Assembly (NCBI GenBank): GCA_943737045.1
Contig: CALSFV010000390.1
Location: 124,001 to 188,000, forward strand
Direction: 5' to 3'
Source: Parapristionchus giblindavisi
Lineage: Eukaryota > Nematoda > Chromadorea > Rhabditida > Diplogasteridae
Length of the DNA stretch: 64,000 nt
In this document: one piece after another, positions 23,701 through 36,700 of the stretch
How positions within the stretch are numbered: the first letter of the stretch is position 1
Layout of the letters: each line of letters begins with the position of its first letter
Notes under the pieces: generated by a model
The model's input: the letters and a program-made list of their open reading frames with translations, nothing else
Told to the model about the DNA's origin: nothing
The model's database searches: none
Position numbers and translations under genes: made by a program

Positions 23701-24870
23701 AATAGTAAGTGGCTTTGAATACCTATTTAGACATGAGAGCTCTCCACACCAATTGTAACCTAATCGATGATTGTTCTTGAAGTTCAAACAAAATCGTACA
23801 CCAGCCAAAGTAGCTTTTTTCTTACGAAGAGACCTAAAACATTAGAGCATTTAATGTAGACATTGATTGTAGGATGCGATATGTATATAAGGGGGGGGGG
23901 GGGATAATGAATATGATTGCGAACTACCGTAACCCTATGTGATTTGTCAGAACAAATCCGAGGCGCGTGTGTGTACCCAAAACTAGAGTAATTTTTCTTA
24001 AAGGCAGCTGGCATCCAAAAATTTCGATTCGAAATAGTTAAAATAGTTGATCTCATGTTGATAAGCTACAAAAACTGATCAGAAATATGTATTTGAAAGT
24101 TTGAAACGACGCTGTGGTAAGAAGTTGGATTACTGTAGCTTGCTCCACACCACGGGCGAGGTTTCCGAACTACAGTATGCTAACTTCATCGAAAAGCTCA
24201 AAAATTCCCATTATTGAGTTTTATTCTTCATAATTAGCCGCTGCGGATAGAATTATCATCAAAACATTCAATTTCAAGTTGTCCCCAAATAGTTGGTGTG
24301 GCAATTAGGAAAAGGCTCCCGCTATCTGGAGCAGACTGTAGTTTTTCAACTGCGCCGTTCTCCTTACCAGAGAATTCTTATGATATAAGATTTATATTTT
24401 TCGAAACAGAATTTCAAGCTCTTTAATATGAGATCAACTTGTTTTTCGTTTCCCGGTCCCTTTAAAATCTTCAATTTGCGGCACAATTATGAGAGTGGGT
24501 ACCAAACATTTTTTTTTAAATTTCGAGCGAGTATTATCCATAGATGGTCCCCCTCTCCCGGGAGAGTCAAGGCTGTGCGAAAAAAAAACGGTTTTCACCC
24601 ACCTATGGAACCATCCCCGGAGATAACTGAAGAACAGCAGTGCACTAGCAAAACAAAAATAGAAACGAATCCAAAAGGTAAATCATTATTTAAAAAGTAA
24701 AATAATACAAATGTGTCTAGTGATAATACAATTTGAAACCTCAATGGTCGAGATGTTCGAAGTTCATCGTATGGGATCACTTCGATTCTAATCGATTCAG
24801 AATTGATGCATTCAAATTGATGATCGCAATTGAATCGATCATCTTTCACAGCAACGATAGTTGATGACAT
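20793..24870 (-). CDS. BTB-domain protein, copy B
   Basis: The clearest BTB gene. The start (24868-24870) follows TTCATCCAG by two bases. Exons are about 24870-24709, 23833-23723, 23634-23536, 22692-22606, 22561-22486, 22437-22328, 22285-22213, 21842-21771, 21721-21632, 21125-20960 and 20917-20793. From exon 2 onward all junctions keep phase; the exon 1-2 junction does not and may hide a small exon. The product is roughly 390 residues. The BTB core runs from LKITVGDTVFHVNK and SIIAMSSPVLFSMI through LEFELLFKCIYP to LAYKFKIDHVIWKCAEVI. The C-terminus is acidic (YSDDDDDDFDKSSSTGDEF). BTB proteins usually bind cullin-3 and present substrates for ubiquitination; that role is inferred from the domain only. 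Introns contain MITEs and a nested palindrome. Confidence 0.7.
21317..21518. mobile_element. hAT-like MITE (CATAGGTGG ends)
   Basis: The ends CATAGGTGGCACG and CGCGCCCACCTATG are inverted. The interior AAAGGCTGTGCGCAAACC is shared with the copies at 23021 and 40859. No clear 8-bp duplication remains. It lies in an intron of BTB gene B. Confidence 0.7.
21885..22180. mobile_element. MITE with TCGTTACATTTGCC ends
   Basis: TCGTTACATTTGCC at about 21892 is inverted as GGCAAATGTAACGA near 22166-22180. The middle holds CTACCGTAGCC-type repeats. A related element is at 52145-52463; the 49215 element has a similar terminus. It is in an intron of BTB gene B and absent from the same intron of copies C-E. 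Confidence 0.65.
22814..22940. mobile_element. Short inverted-repeat element (AAAGGCACAC ends)
   Basis: AAAGGCACACCCGAGTTAAT is mirrored by an AATTAGCTCGCAGTGTGCCTT-type right end, with CTCTCGTAAAC near the centre. Related copies are at about 30515-30605, 36410-36545 and 40066-40200, in the same intron of other BTB copies. Confidence 0.6.
22997..23498. mobile_element. Palindromic element, TCA duplication, hosting a nested MITE
   Basis: The ends are CAAGGGAATGGTCTCAATTC and its inverse, with TCA at 22994-22996 and 23499-23501. BTB copies C-E show the empty site (GACCGACTCAATTTAGTGAT near 27711). The arms share AATCAGTTTTCGATGCTGAT with the element at 42136. A hAT-like MITE is nested at 23021-23211. 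Confidence 0.85.
23021..23211. mobile_element. hAT-like MITE with 8-bp duplication
   Basis: The ends are CATAGGTGGGC and GCCCACCTATG, flanked by ATTCGGCC at 23013-23020 and 23212-23219. It is inserted in the left arm of the 22997-23498 palindrome, so it is younger than that element. Eight-base duplications are typical of hAT transposons. Confidence 0.85.
23891..23903. repeat. Poly-G tract
   Basis: Thirteen consecutive G in the long intron region of BTB gene B, beyond exon 2. Confidence 0.95.
24536..24607. mobile_element. Internally deleted hAT-like MITE
   Basis: The ends CCATAGATGG and CCACCTATGG and the interior AAGGCTGTGCG match the CATAGGTGG MITE family, but the element is only about 70 bp. 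Confidence 0.5.
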
Positions 24871-24971
24871 ATCTGGATGAATAAATCATATCACACAAAA
24901 AGTTTCTAAATGCCATATGCCATCCCGGTAGAATGTTTATATTTCGAACTATATTATATTTTTAGAAAAGC

Positions 24972-25002
24972 AAAATATGACATCGCATGTTGGCTACGAT
25001 AC
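24972..25002 (-). promoter_or_regulatory. Shared upstream motif, copy 3
   Basis: About 102 bp upstream of the BTB gene B start. It differs from copies 1-2 by GCATG for GTACG in the middle. Confidence 0.55.
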
Positions 25003-25454
25003 AAAACACAGATCATACATTCTAAAAAAATTGAAACTTTATCATTATTTCACAAATTTAAAAAAAGACAATTTGGACGAAATATATAGATTAAAATATT
25101 AACACATTCTACACAATGATCGCTTAGAGGGAGAAAAAACAATAACTAACAGTAATCTTCAAAATCATAGTAATAAATACGAGAAATTATGGTATAATAG
25201 ATTGGCAACGATAAGGAAAAATTTAAAGCTGAAGCTGAGACTATTATTAGCAGATTACTACACAACACACAAAACGATTCCAATAAAATTATTTGATTTG
25301 AGACAAAACAAACTAATACTACGTATGAATAATCTTCAAGGAAAAAATCGATAAATATTGAAGAGTAGGTTCTTGTAGAGATTATGCGGGACTCTTCTTA
25401 CAATTAGTTTTCAATTGGAAACAAATAAAATACTATAATGAAATGAATTATCGA

Positions 25455-28400
25455 TTAAGATTCACTTCCACTCGAAGAAGAGCTATCGAAATCATCATCA
25501 AAATCATCATCATCAAAATCAGAGTAAATGTGTTCTTCGTCCAATTGGTTCCAATGCTTAATCAGCGCATCTTGCAGACGAACAGATAGTTTCTGAAGAT
25601 ATTTTCAAAATCGTTTTTAAAGAACAAAATGAACGTATTTACCGATAATTTAACCATATCCAAAGGCTGGAAAAGAGATAATATATCATGAATATAAATG
25701 TCACACAGTTCAGATAAACCATGTTGATCGCAAACTTCCAAGATTGATACGAATAAATCGTCGTCATACGTGGTATCAAGCAAATGAGACCATGAGGCCT
25801 ACAAGAAATAAGTGAGAATGACAAAAATACGTTTCCCAAATATTTACATTTCGCTGAATTTTCTAATATCGCGCGGAACATTTGTACAACATCAGAGGAT
25901 GTATGCATGCAAGCCGGCAAACCGTTTGTCCGACAAACGTGACGTCAAAAGCGTAGGCGGAGGCGTTTGCCGAAAATCCTCCGCCTACGCTTTTGACGTC
26001 ACGTTTGTCGGAAAAACGGTTTGCCGGCTTGGATGCATACGGCCTCAGACGACAGCGTGGAACATTGTGGTGCATCAATAGTGGATGGCTACCGTAACTT
26101 TATGGACTGTCATTATTTTACACTTGGGACACAACAAATTAAGATCACCGACACCGACACCACAATGCCCCACGCTGGCGTCGAACCTCGCATCGAGCAA
26201 ATATCCAATCTTTTAAGTAAATCAATAAATACCTTAATAACTTCAGCACATTTCCAGATAACATGATCGATTTTGAATTTATTAGCGATTTTGAATTTAT
26301 TAACCAAACTCAAAATGGAAATGGCATCATCACTAGTCATCTGTAAATTGACAAAATTTTAGTATTTAGCAGATAGCACGTTTTAAATACCTCAGGATTC
26401 TCTGGATAGATATATTTTAATAACAACTCGAATTCATGAGAGAATACGCCATCGATTGTGAGCTATGTAAGCAAAGAAAATATTTATAATATGAATGCTT
26501 AAAACATTTTGTTTGGTGCTAATTTCTTTACCTCGTCGACAACTTTTCCTGATTTTGGATAGATCATTGAGCATAAAACTGGAGAGCTCATTGCAATTAT
26601 CGATCTAAAAAACATATTTAAAAAAATAACAATCAAAACTCACTTGCTGACATAGAATACTGTATCTTCTACAGTAATTTTAAGATCAGTTAACTTCGAT
26701 GGAGACGAAAAAGAGCTCAGAATGCACGGTACCATACCTTTCCTTTCTTTAACCTTAAACATACAAATTTATTAGGCAAAAAAAGAAAAATACTCAACCG
26801 AAATAGTAACATTAACATCGATTCCATCACAATAACCGACTTTATGGATTGGATCATAAATCGTGCTCTCATCTCTGAACAAAATAAAAGAAAAAAGTGA
26901 AGTTAGGAGAAAAAAAGTAAACCAACCCAATATCGAACTTCTCTGGGGCATGGCCATGATAGAAATGGACATCATTCATTGAAAACTCCTTGATTATATA
27001 GTCATTTAACCTAAAATTTAAAACGAAATATTGTATTTTCGTGCAAGACTCAAAGTTGTAACATCACTGTATTTACGTTGGTCTTTGCTGGGTATGCATA
27101 GTATTATCTTAAAAATAACACTTCTCAGGTCTTATACTCAGTCGGTAACACTTTGTTCTCTGCGTGTGAGTTCCAATTATAATGATAATTTCATTTCTGT
27201 AATATCTTAAAGGGACGGCATCCCTCAGAGAATTCCCGCGTTCAAAATCGCGGGAGATCTCCACACGGAAAAGTTTAACTAGAATATTTCATATAAATCA
27301 GCAAAATCACAAGGTGGAACTCGTGAGCTACGGCCTTTGAGCGCGCCGTAGACCACTAGGCCACCAATAGAGAGATGTCTGTTAGGGTAGCTCTATACCT
27401 TCCATGATCTCTTTGTATTCACTGGTTGTATTATGAGACAGATCAGATGTCAGCCTATTCCTCAATCAACTATCGATTTGCAAAAATCGATAGGATAGAA
27501 AACGAGTCGCTTCCTATCCAGTCTATCTTCCCTTTTTTCACTACCCCGGCGCAGATATCAATGGAGATTTTCAAAAACTTCCGTATGATAATTCGTCAAT
27601 TCGTGGTGGGACAAAATTTCACGTTCGAACATTTTCGGCATTTCAATCAATATTTTTAGGGAATACTCTTAGGTTGGAGCCAGTAGTCATAGGTAGACCA
27701 AATGCAAAGACCGACTCAATTTAGTGATGTTAAACAACAAGTATTCAGGTAATGTTAGACTTACTTGTCTTTATCAGTCTTCATGCATTGTAATTTCACA
27801 TCGAATTTACATTCAGAGAAAGGAGCGATACCATACGTTAATTCTTCATTACAGTCTTCGACTCTGTTGTTTTGATTGTAAATATTCAATAAATATATTT
27901 TTACAATCGCGAAAGAGTATTTGAAAAGAATTAAGTGGGACGTAGCGGCCAAAATAAGACACATTATTAGCTACATTATTATTTACTTTTAAAAAAGCAT
28001 GCAAACATATCTTTGTATCGTACGCTCAAAAATCTCTCACCCAGTTTTCAAGCAGCTTGAACTCAGGTAATTCGATCAAAGTCTGATCAGGAATTTGGCC
28101 ACTTTTGAATCTGATCAGACGAAATCAGAATCAGATCAGATCTGATCAGATTCGGACATTGTACTACAACTGCGCCAAGGAATTTGCCGTGCGCGTTTAA
28201 TTTGTGTGCGCGTTTCATTTTTAGGACAGAGCACGTTTTAATTTGTACTTTTACGATGAAATAATCGTTTCTTATAGATAGATATTTCGTTTTTTTCGTA
28301 TCACGTTGTTTCATTGAACTAGAAGATTCATATATCCTTTTGTTGTATGCTATGCTTGTAAAATGGAAAAGCTCCAATCTGCAGCTATCATTCAGCGCGA

Positions 28401-31400
28401 ATGACTCGAATTGTTCAAGCAGGATGTGGAGGTGCTGAAGCCAGGTATGATATTATATTGAAGAGTAGTCCTAAATCAATATAAATCAATATAATTCTGA
28501 GCTTTATAGGAACTCGTAATGTAGAGGCGCGGAATGAAGGTCGAGTTATACTGTCTACAGCTTGCTATGGGAATCACACAGCGTGAGTTGTATTGATTTC
28601 TTAATTCATTTACTTTTTCGTGTTATGTCGAACTTAGAAGCACTTATATCAGTTTTCGATCTCTTGCTAGTTCTGTTTGGCGCTATGACAGATTCCATAC
28701 GCAATATCAAGACAAGATGACTAGTGTTGTAGGTTCAATATGAGATCAATAAATGAACCAATATCAACTATTTTATTAATATGCTCCCTGTAGAGTTGAG
28801 CTCCCTGTATCCCGCCCATGTATATTCTTCAATATTATACCCATTCATTTCAGTCTTAGTCATATTGGAGAACGATGACTGATATCAATCGGAAGACCAA
28901 TCTGAGGAAATTCAGGCACAAGATAGCGCACAAGGCGATATAAAGGGTATGTATTTTATTATACCAACATTATTGGAAAAATATGAAACAACTGTAACTC
29001 GTGGCTACTCATAATTATTTTGTCATTCTATTAGGTTGACGCATAAGTTTCTTTACAAACTTAACAGTGAGTCCATCTGGCATTATTCTGGCGATGAGAG
29101 ATGAACAATAGCTCATTTGAAAGTCCTTTTCCTGTAGATCAAGACTATGTACTTGAAAATGCAACAGAGGTCTGTGCACGGACTTAAAGTTGGAGAAATG
29201 TCTAACCGCAATTAAGCGCGCAATGATGGGCTATGATGATGGGCTACGAGAGTGCACTTGAACCGGCCGCAGATCACCCTCTCCATTCTTACTCTTTACT
29301 CTTTTGCAGTATTTTCCCATTGTTGTTTAATATTTGCTGTGCGTCTAGCCATAGCCCGCCAGTTCAGCCTTGGCCAATCTTGAAATGAGTGGTCTTGCGT
29401 CATCATACTGAAAATATATTTCACCTTGTTTCCCCACGGGTGATTCGAGAAAATGACGTGTAGGCCCCTATAAAATTAACCAGTTTTTTTCGTTCGGATG
29501 CCCTTGTAGAATCGAACTCCAGGTACCCCGACCATGTATGTCATCAATCTTCATTGTCGTAGTGAACCCATCTTTCATCCCCATTAGTGACATGAGCGAC
29601 TCAATCGAATTGACGTTGCGGTGCTGGAAAAGACACATCGCTTCATCACTCGGCGAATTTGATCTGGGACGAAAACATGAGCCGCTAAGAGTGCTAAAGT
29701 GTTGTAAAGAATCTTATGTATCAACGTAATACAACAAATTGCTTTAGTAGAAAGTAGCATGGAATGTCATTTCTTACATACCTATAATTTCTTTATTTTC
29801 TCCCTCTAAACGTCCATTTTTCAGTACACGGGCGAGAAGCAACAAGGAGACTGCAATGCCGATCGACCTTCTCCTTTCTTCATTCATGAATAAATCATTT
29901 ACATTGCTTTGATGTATTTCTAAGTGGTTCTAATACCACTGAGATATTTTTAAACACAAGGAGAAATCAAAATATGATCAGATAAAATCAAAATATGATC
30001 AGGAGAAATCAAGATCTGATCAGGAAAAATTAAGATCTGATCATGTCGAAAACAAATTAGGATTTCTCCTGATCAGATCTTGATTTCTCCTGATCAGACT
30101 TTGATCGAATTACCTGAGAAGCTGCTTGAACTTTTCACAAGCTAACCCGAGTTGGGCCTTCTACGGCATTTTCGTCATTTTTGCTTCTTTTCATATTTTT
30201 CAAATTGCCCGAATTGCTTTATATCACGGAAATAAATCAATAATATGCAGTATTCACGGAGATTTCGGCGATTACTTGTAAATTCTAAATCTCAAACAGT
30301 TGGAATAATCAGTTCAAGATAACAAAATTTTGCAAGAAATACGGTAAAATATTTCTTCCAACTTTCGCATTTGACGGCTCAGTAGCCCGGTTCAATCAAT
30401 ATAAAAAAACTTCCGTATGATAATTCGTCAATTCGTGGTGGGACAAAATTTCACGTTCGAACAATTTCGGCATTTCAATCAATATTTTTTGGGGGATGAT
30501 CTCTCTTTAAAAGCACATCCCGAGTTAATTTGAAACTCTCCGGTCTGGCAATGCTCTCCCGCTTTCTTTGTTTACGAAATTAGCTCGGGGTGTGTCGGGG
30601 TGCAGGTATCTTAGGTTGGAACCAGTAGTCATGGGTAGACCAAATGCAAATTAGTGAGTTTATACAACAAGTATTCAGGTAATGTTAGACTTACTTGTCT
30701 TTATCAGTCTTCATCCATTGTAGTTTTACATCGAATTTACATTCAAAGAAAGGAGCGATACCATACGTTAATTCTTCATTACAGTCTTCGACTCTGTTGT
30801 TTTGATTGTAAATATTCAATAAATATATTTTTTCAATCGTGAAAGAGTATTTGAAAAGAATTAAGTGGGAACAAAATAAGACACATTATTAGCTACATTA
30901 TTATTTACTTTTAAAAAAGCATGCAAACATATCTTTGTACATCATATAATATTAATAATTTAATTCAATACCTATTTAGGAATGAGAGCTCTCCAGAAAA
31001 GCCATAGCCTATCCATGGTTTGAGCTTGAGGTTGAACAAAAATTGAACACCAGCCAACGTAGCTACTTTCCTACGACAAAACCTAAAACATTAGTGCATA
31101 TTATGAATGTAGGAAACAATAGGACAGCACAAATGTGCGAATGTGATAAAGATTACTACTATAATTATATATACATATCATTTAAAGGAAAGTAACTAGA
31201 ACAGTGATAGTCTATGATTCTTGGAGATAACTAGAGTCCATCAGAGCATTAGTAGAACAAAAATAGAAACGAATCCAAAAGGTAAATCATTATTTAAAAA
31301 GTAAAATAATACAAATGTGTCTAGTGATAATACAATTTGAAACCTCAATGGTCGAGATGTTCGAAGTTCATCGTATGGGATCACTTCGATTCTAATCGAT

Positions 31401-31474
31401 TCAGAATTGATGCATTCAAATTGATGATCGCAATTGAATCGATCATCTTTCACAGCAACGATAGTTGATGACAT
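25455..31474 (-). CDS. BTB-domain protein, copy C, exon 3 duplicated
   Basis: Start at 31472-31474 (MSSTIVAVKDDRF). Exon 2 is at about 31085-30980 (KVATLAGVQFLFNLKLK). Exon 3 is present twice, at about 30810-30700 and 27870-27765 (CNEELTYGIAPF), separated by a 2.1 kb inverted-repeat element. BTB exons follow from about 27009 to 26240, and the tail is YSDFDDDDFDDDFDSSSSSG with stop 25455-25457. If both exon 3 copies were spliced in, the phase would shift (99-nt exons keep phase, but the 2-base carry at the AAG junction must match), so only one is probably used. The BTB core matches copy B closely. Role as for copy B: probable CUL3 adaptor, inferred. Confidence 0.6.
25897..26044. mobile_element. 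Near-perfect palindromic MITE, TCAGA duplication
   Basis: Arms of about 65 bp around a tiny loop; the arms share AAGCCGGCAAACCGTTT and GACGTCAAAAGCGTAGGCGG. TCAGA flanks at 25892-25896 and 26045-26049. BTB copy D shows the empty site (GACATCAGAAACAAGCG near 32494). Confidence 0.8.
27297..27366 (-). ncRNA. tRNA-like module in BTB intron
   Basis: On the minus strand, GGTGGCCTAGTGGTCTACGG is an A-box-like head and GAGTTCCACC a degenerate B-box. The tail is GATTTTGCTGATTTAT. Copies in the same intron of other BTB genes are at 36010-36105 and 39660-39762. Confidence 0.5.
28046..30131. mobile_element. Inverted-repeat element with TGATCAG-rich ends
   Basis: AAGCAGCTTGAACTCAGGTA and the following ATTCGATCAAAGTCTGATCA are mirrored at 30060-30128. 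Arrays of AATCAGATCTGATCAG-like words lie inside both ends. The 1.9 kb interior has scattered splice-like signals on the plus strand near 28390-28590, but no frame I can recognise as transposase. It separates the duplicated exon 3 of BTB gene C. Confidence 0.65.
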
Positions 31475-33700
31475 ATCTGGATGAATAAATCATATCACAC
31501 AAAAAGTTTCTAAATGCCATATGACTACCATCCCGGTAGAATGTTTATATTTCGAACTATATTATATTTTTAGAAAAGCAAAATATGACATCGCATGTTG
31601 GCTACGATACAAAACACAGATCATACATTCTAAAAAATTGAAACTTTATCATTATTTCACAAATTAAAAAAAAGACAATTTGGACGAAATATATAGATTA
31701 AAATATTAACACATTCTACACAATGATCGCTTAGAGGGAGAAAAACAATAACAGTAACAGTAATCTTCAAAATCATAGTAATAAATAGGATAAATTATGG
31801 TAGATTGGCAACGATAAGGAAAAAATTTAAAACTGAAGCTGAGACTATTATTATCAGATTATTACACAACACACCAAACGATTCCAATAAAATTATTTGA
31901 TTTGAGACAAACGAACGACTACAAGATATGAATAATCTTCGAGGAAAGATCGATAAATATTGAAGAGTAGGTTCTTGTAGAGATTATGCGGGAATCTTCT
32001 TACAATTAGTTTTCAATGGGAAACAAAGAAAATGCTATAATGAAATGAATTATCTATTAAGATTCACTTCCACTCGAAGAAGAGCTATCGAAATCATCAT
32101 AATAATCATCATCATCAAAATAATCATCGGAAATGTGTTCATCCTCCAATTTATTCCAATACTTAACCAGCGCATATTGCAGACGAACAGATAGTTTCTG
32201 AAGATATTTTCAAATCGTTTTTAAAGAACAAAATGAACGTATTTACCGATAATTTAAACATATCCAAAGGCTGGAAAAGAGATAATATATCATGAATGTA
32301 AATGTCACACAGTTCAGATAAACCATGTTGATCGCAAACTTCCAAGATTGATACGAATAAATCGTCGTCATACGTGGTATCAAGCAAATGAGACCACGAG
32401 GCCTACAAGAAATAAGTGAGAATGACAAAAATACGTTTCTCAAATATTTACATTTTGCTGAATTTTCTAATATTGCGCGGAAGATTTGCTAGACATCAGA
32501 AACAAGCGTGGAACATTGTGGTGCATCAATAGTGGTTGGCTACCGTAACTTTATGGACTGTCATTATTTTACACTTGGGACACAACAAATTAAGATCACC
32601 GACACCGACACCACAATGCTTCACACTGGCGTCGAACCTCGCATCGAACAAATATCCAATCTTTTAATTAAATCAATAAATACCTTAATAACTTCAGCAC
32701 ATTTCCAGATAACATGATCGATTTTGAATTTATTAGCGATTTTGAATTTATTAACCAAACTTAAAATGGAAATGGCATCATCACTAGTCATCTGTAAATT
32801 GACAAAATTTTAGAATTTAGCAGATCGCACGTTTTAAATACCTCAGGATTCTCTGGATAGATATATTTTAATAACAACTCGAATTCATGAGAGAATACGC
32901 CATCGATTGTGAGCTACGTATGAAAAATAGTATAAATAATAATGCTAAAAATATTGTTTGGTGCTAATTTCTTTACCTCGTCGACAACTTTTCCTGATTT
33001 TGGATAGATCATTGAGCATAAAACTGGAGAGCTCATTGCAATTATCGATCTAAAAATCATATTTAAAAATAATAAAAATTAAAAAAAAACTCACTTGTTG
33101 ACATAGAATACTGTATCTCCTACAATAATTTTAAGATCAGTTAACTTCGATGGAGAAGAAAAAGAGCTCAGAATAATCGGTACCATACCTTTCCTTTCTT
33201 TAACCTTAAACATACAAATTTATTAGGCAAAAAAAGAAAAATACTCAACCGAAATAGTAACATTAACATCGATTCCATCACAATAACCGACTTTATTGAT
33301 TGGATCATAAATCGTGCGCTCACTTCTGAAAGAATGGAAAAATAATGAAGTTAGGAAAAAAATAAACCAACCCAATATCGAACTTCTCTGGAGCATGGCC
33401 ATGATAGAAATGGACATCATTCATTGAAAACTCCTTGATTATATAGTCATTTAACCTAAAATATTGTATTTTCGTGCAAGACTCAAAGTTGTAACATCAC
33501 TGTATTTACGTTGGTCTTTGCTGGGTATGCATAGTATTATCTTAAAAATAACACTTCTCAGGTCTTATACTCAGTGGGCAACACTTTGCTCTCTGCGTGT
33601 GAGTTCCAATTATAATGATAGTTTCACTTTTGTAATATCTTAAAAGGACGGTATCCCTTAGAGAATTGCATGTTCAAATTCGTGGGAGATCCATATACGG
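30690..33700. repeat. Duplicated segment, matching 36635-39650
   Basis: Close to identical over about 3 kb with the second copy at a constant offset of 5947 (5941 after a conversion-like patch). It contains the 5' exons of BTB gene C and the 3' exons of gene D. Confidence 0.9.
31579..31609 (-). promoter_or_regulatory. Shared upstream motif, copy 4
   Basis: 105 bp upstream of the BTB gene C start codon; identical to copy 3 over the core. Confidence 0.55.
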
Positions 33701-36700
33701 AACAATTTAAAACGCGTTCTCCGTAAGAGCGGAGGGGGGCATGGCACAATGCTTCAGAATCATCCGAGGCGACTCATATTTGATGGTTGGAGTCCCTAGG
33801 GGCCGTATACACTTCAGTCAACAAATTGACCAAAATTATCGATTTTTGATCTACCAAAAGTCGAAAAATCAAAGTGTGATTTCCACAGCATGTTACATAC
33901 CATTCGATAGAGGATCCAAAGTTGTATAAGAATGCCAAGTCTCATAAGATTTCATAGCTCCATGTTCGAGAAATACCCGATTTTCCGAATTTTGACAAGA
34001 TTTTTTTGTTTTGATCTCATGGCTTACTATGTTACCATTATTTCCAGGGACTGAATTTTTCGAAATGTTATGTAAAAATGAATGGGCTATCCGAATATCA
34101 CACTTATTTGTACCAAAAACCAGCCAGGCATAGTGATATCGCCAGTCATAGTGGTCAGTTTTAACGCCCAAACCCCGACGCGGGTTCGAATCCGGGCACA
34201 GACATGAATTTTTGCAAATTTTTATTCGGCTCAAATTTGACTTTAAATTATACTTTCATGTGTTTTACCTGGTTTTCATTTATTTATTGTATGAAATAAC
34301 CATCAACATTATCAGAAATACTAAAAAATCGTATAACTTATTTAATATCGGGAAAAAGTCATGGGACGAGCGAAAATAAAGGTTTTTCGACAGTGTCACT
34401 TCTTTAAAATGCAATATTTTCTTTCTTGTGATAGAGAATTCCCATCCGATTTGCACACTTGGTTCTCTCATTTTCTCATTGTCCCATACGCCAATTACCA
34501 TATAATATACAATATTCGACATGCTTATCGTGGCGGGAGACAGCCATGCCAACTCAAGGAAATTTTAATACCTAAAATTTAATACTCTTGAAGATGCGCT
34601 TAATTCTAAGTGCCAAAATGATGCTAGAAGCGAGTGATGTTTATACACATTATGGTAGTCATTAGAGGTGACGAAACGAAACGGATAGCGGAATTTCGGT
34701 TGAGATAATGAGATTATCTCGTTTCGCCCCGGTTTCGCTAGGGTAATTATCATTTGCAGAAACTAGACTCATTTCTCTCTCGTTTCGAGAGGCGTTCCTG
34801 CTTTCGACTCACCACCTCTTGTAGTCATAGCTCCCTCACTATCAGGACATTAAAAAAATTTGTTGGAAGAACGGATTTTGAGACCCTACCGTTCAGAGGG
34901 AACGTGTTCTAAAATTATGGTTCTTCCGCAGGCAGATTATCAAATAATGATTTCGCTGTGTTTGATTTGATTATGATTCTTTTCAGACCCGCAGCAAACT
35001 TTCTTATGAGGTCTACTGGATTTCAGCGTCTACGCTTACACTTATGCTTTTTCTTTTGCAGTGGTTTCGTCCCAACGTTTGTATTGATGAAATCTTTCAT
35101 TTTAAAGCTCCTATATATGCTGAAAATGTTCACAAAAGTATTTACTCTATTGCTGAACTTTGGTCTCTGATCTTTGAACTTTGATCTTTGTCAACAATTT
35201 TTCAAACAATTTACGATTACCGAGATTTGAAGAGTTCAAGCGTAGATTAATCTAATTTTATCACAAGAAAGAAAATACTGCATTTTAAAGAAGTGACACT
35301 GTCGAAAAACCTTTATTTTCGCTCGTCCCATGACTTTTTCCCGATATTAAATGAGTTATACGATTTTTTAGTATTTCTGATAATGTTGATGGTTATTTCA
35401 TACAATAAATTAATGAAAACAAGGTAAAACATATGAAAGTATAATTTAAAGTCAAATTTGAGCCGAATAAAAATTTGCAAAAATTCATGTCTGTGCCCGG
35501 ATTCGATCCCGCGTCGGGGTTTGGGCGTTAAAACTGACCACTATGACTGGCGATATCACTATGCCTGGCTGGTTTTTGGTACAAATAAGTGTGATATTCG
35601 GATAGCCCATTCATTTTTACATAACATTTCGAAAAATTCAGTCCCTGGAAATAATGGTAACATAGTAAGCCATGAGATCAAAACAAAAAAATCTTGTCAA
35701 AATTCGGAAAATCGGGTATTTCTCGAACATGGAGCTATGATATCTTATGAGACTTGGCATTCTTATACAACTTTGGATCCTCTATCGAATGGTATGTAAC
35801 ATGCTGTGGAAATCACACTTTGATTTTTCGACTTTTGGTAGATCAAAAATCGATAATTTTGGTCAATTTGTTGACTGAAGTGTATACGGCCCCTAGGGAC
35901 TCCAACCATCAAATATGAGTCGCCTCGGATGATTTTGAAGCATTGTGCCACGCCCCCGATGCCGCCCCTCCGCTGTAAGGGAGAATGCGTTTTAACTAGA
36001 ATATGTCATAGAAATCAGCAAAAATCACAAGGCAAAGTGGTTTTGGAACTCATGAGCTACGGCCTTTGAGCGGGCCGTAGACCACTAGGCTACGAGACAG
36101 ATGTTGGTGAGGGTAGCTCTATACCTTTCCATGATCTCTTTGTATTCACTGATTGTATTATGAGACAGATCAGATGTCACCCTATTCCTCATGCCAATCA
36201 ACTATCGATTTGCCAGAATCGATTGGATAGAAGACGAGTCGCTTCCTATCCAGTCTATCTTCTCCTTTTCACTATGTTATTGCACTACCCCGGCGCAGAT
36301 ATTAATTTTCAAAAACTTCCGTATGATAATTCCCCAATTAGTGGTGGGACAAAATTTTATGTTCGAATATTTTCGGCATTTTATTAATATTTTTATGGGA
36401 TACTCTCCCTTTAAATGCACATACCGAGTTCATTTGAAACTCTCCGGATTGGCAATGCTCTCCCGCTTTTTTTGTTTACGAGAGAGTATTGCCAGAGTGG
36501 AGACTGAAATTAGCTCGGGGTGTGTGTCGGGGTGCAAATATCTTGTTAGGTTGGAGCCAGCAGTGATAGATAGATCAAATGCAAAGACCGACTCAATTTA
36601 GTGATGTTAAACAACAAGTATTCAGGTAATGTTAGACTTACTTGTCTTTATCAGTCTTCATCCATTGTAATTTCACATCGAATTTACATTCAAAGAATGG

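Noticed and set aside
28380..29730. A plus-strand spliced gene inside the 28-30 kb element
   Set aside because: Donor and acceptor pairs can be drawn, but every joined frame I tried meets a stop within one or two exons.
33893..35799. Paired 113-residue frames (and similar ones near 62242 and 62765)
   Set aside because: They lie in the arms of TTAA palindromes and run across the tRNA-like module; no gene features.
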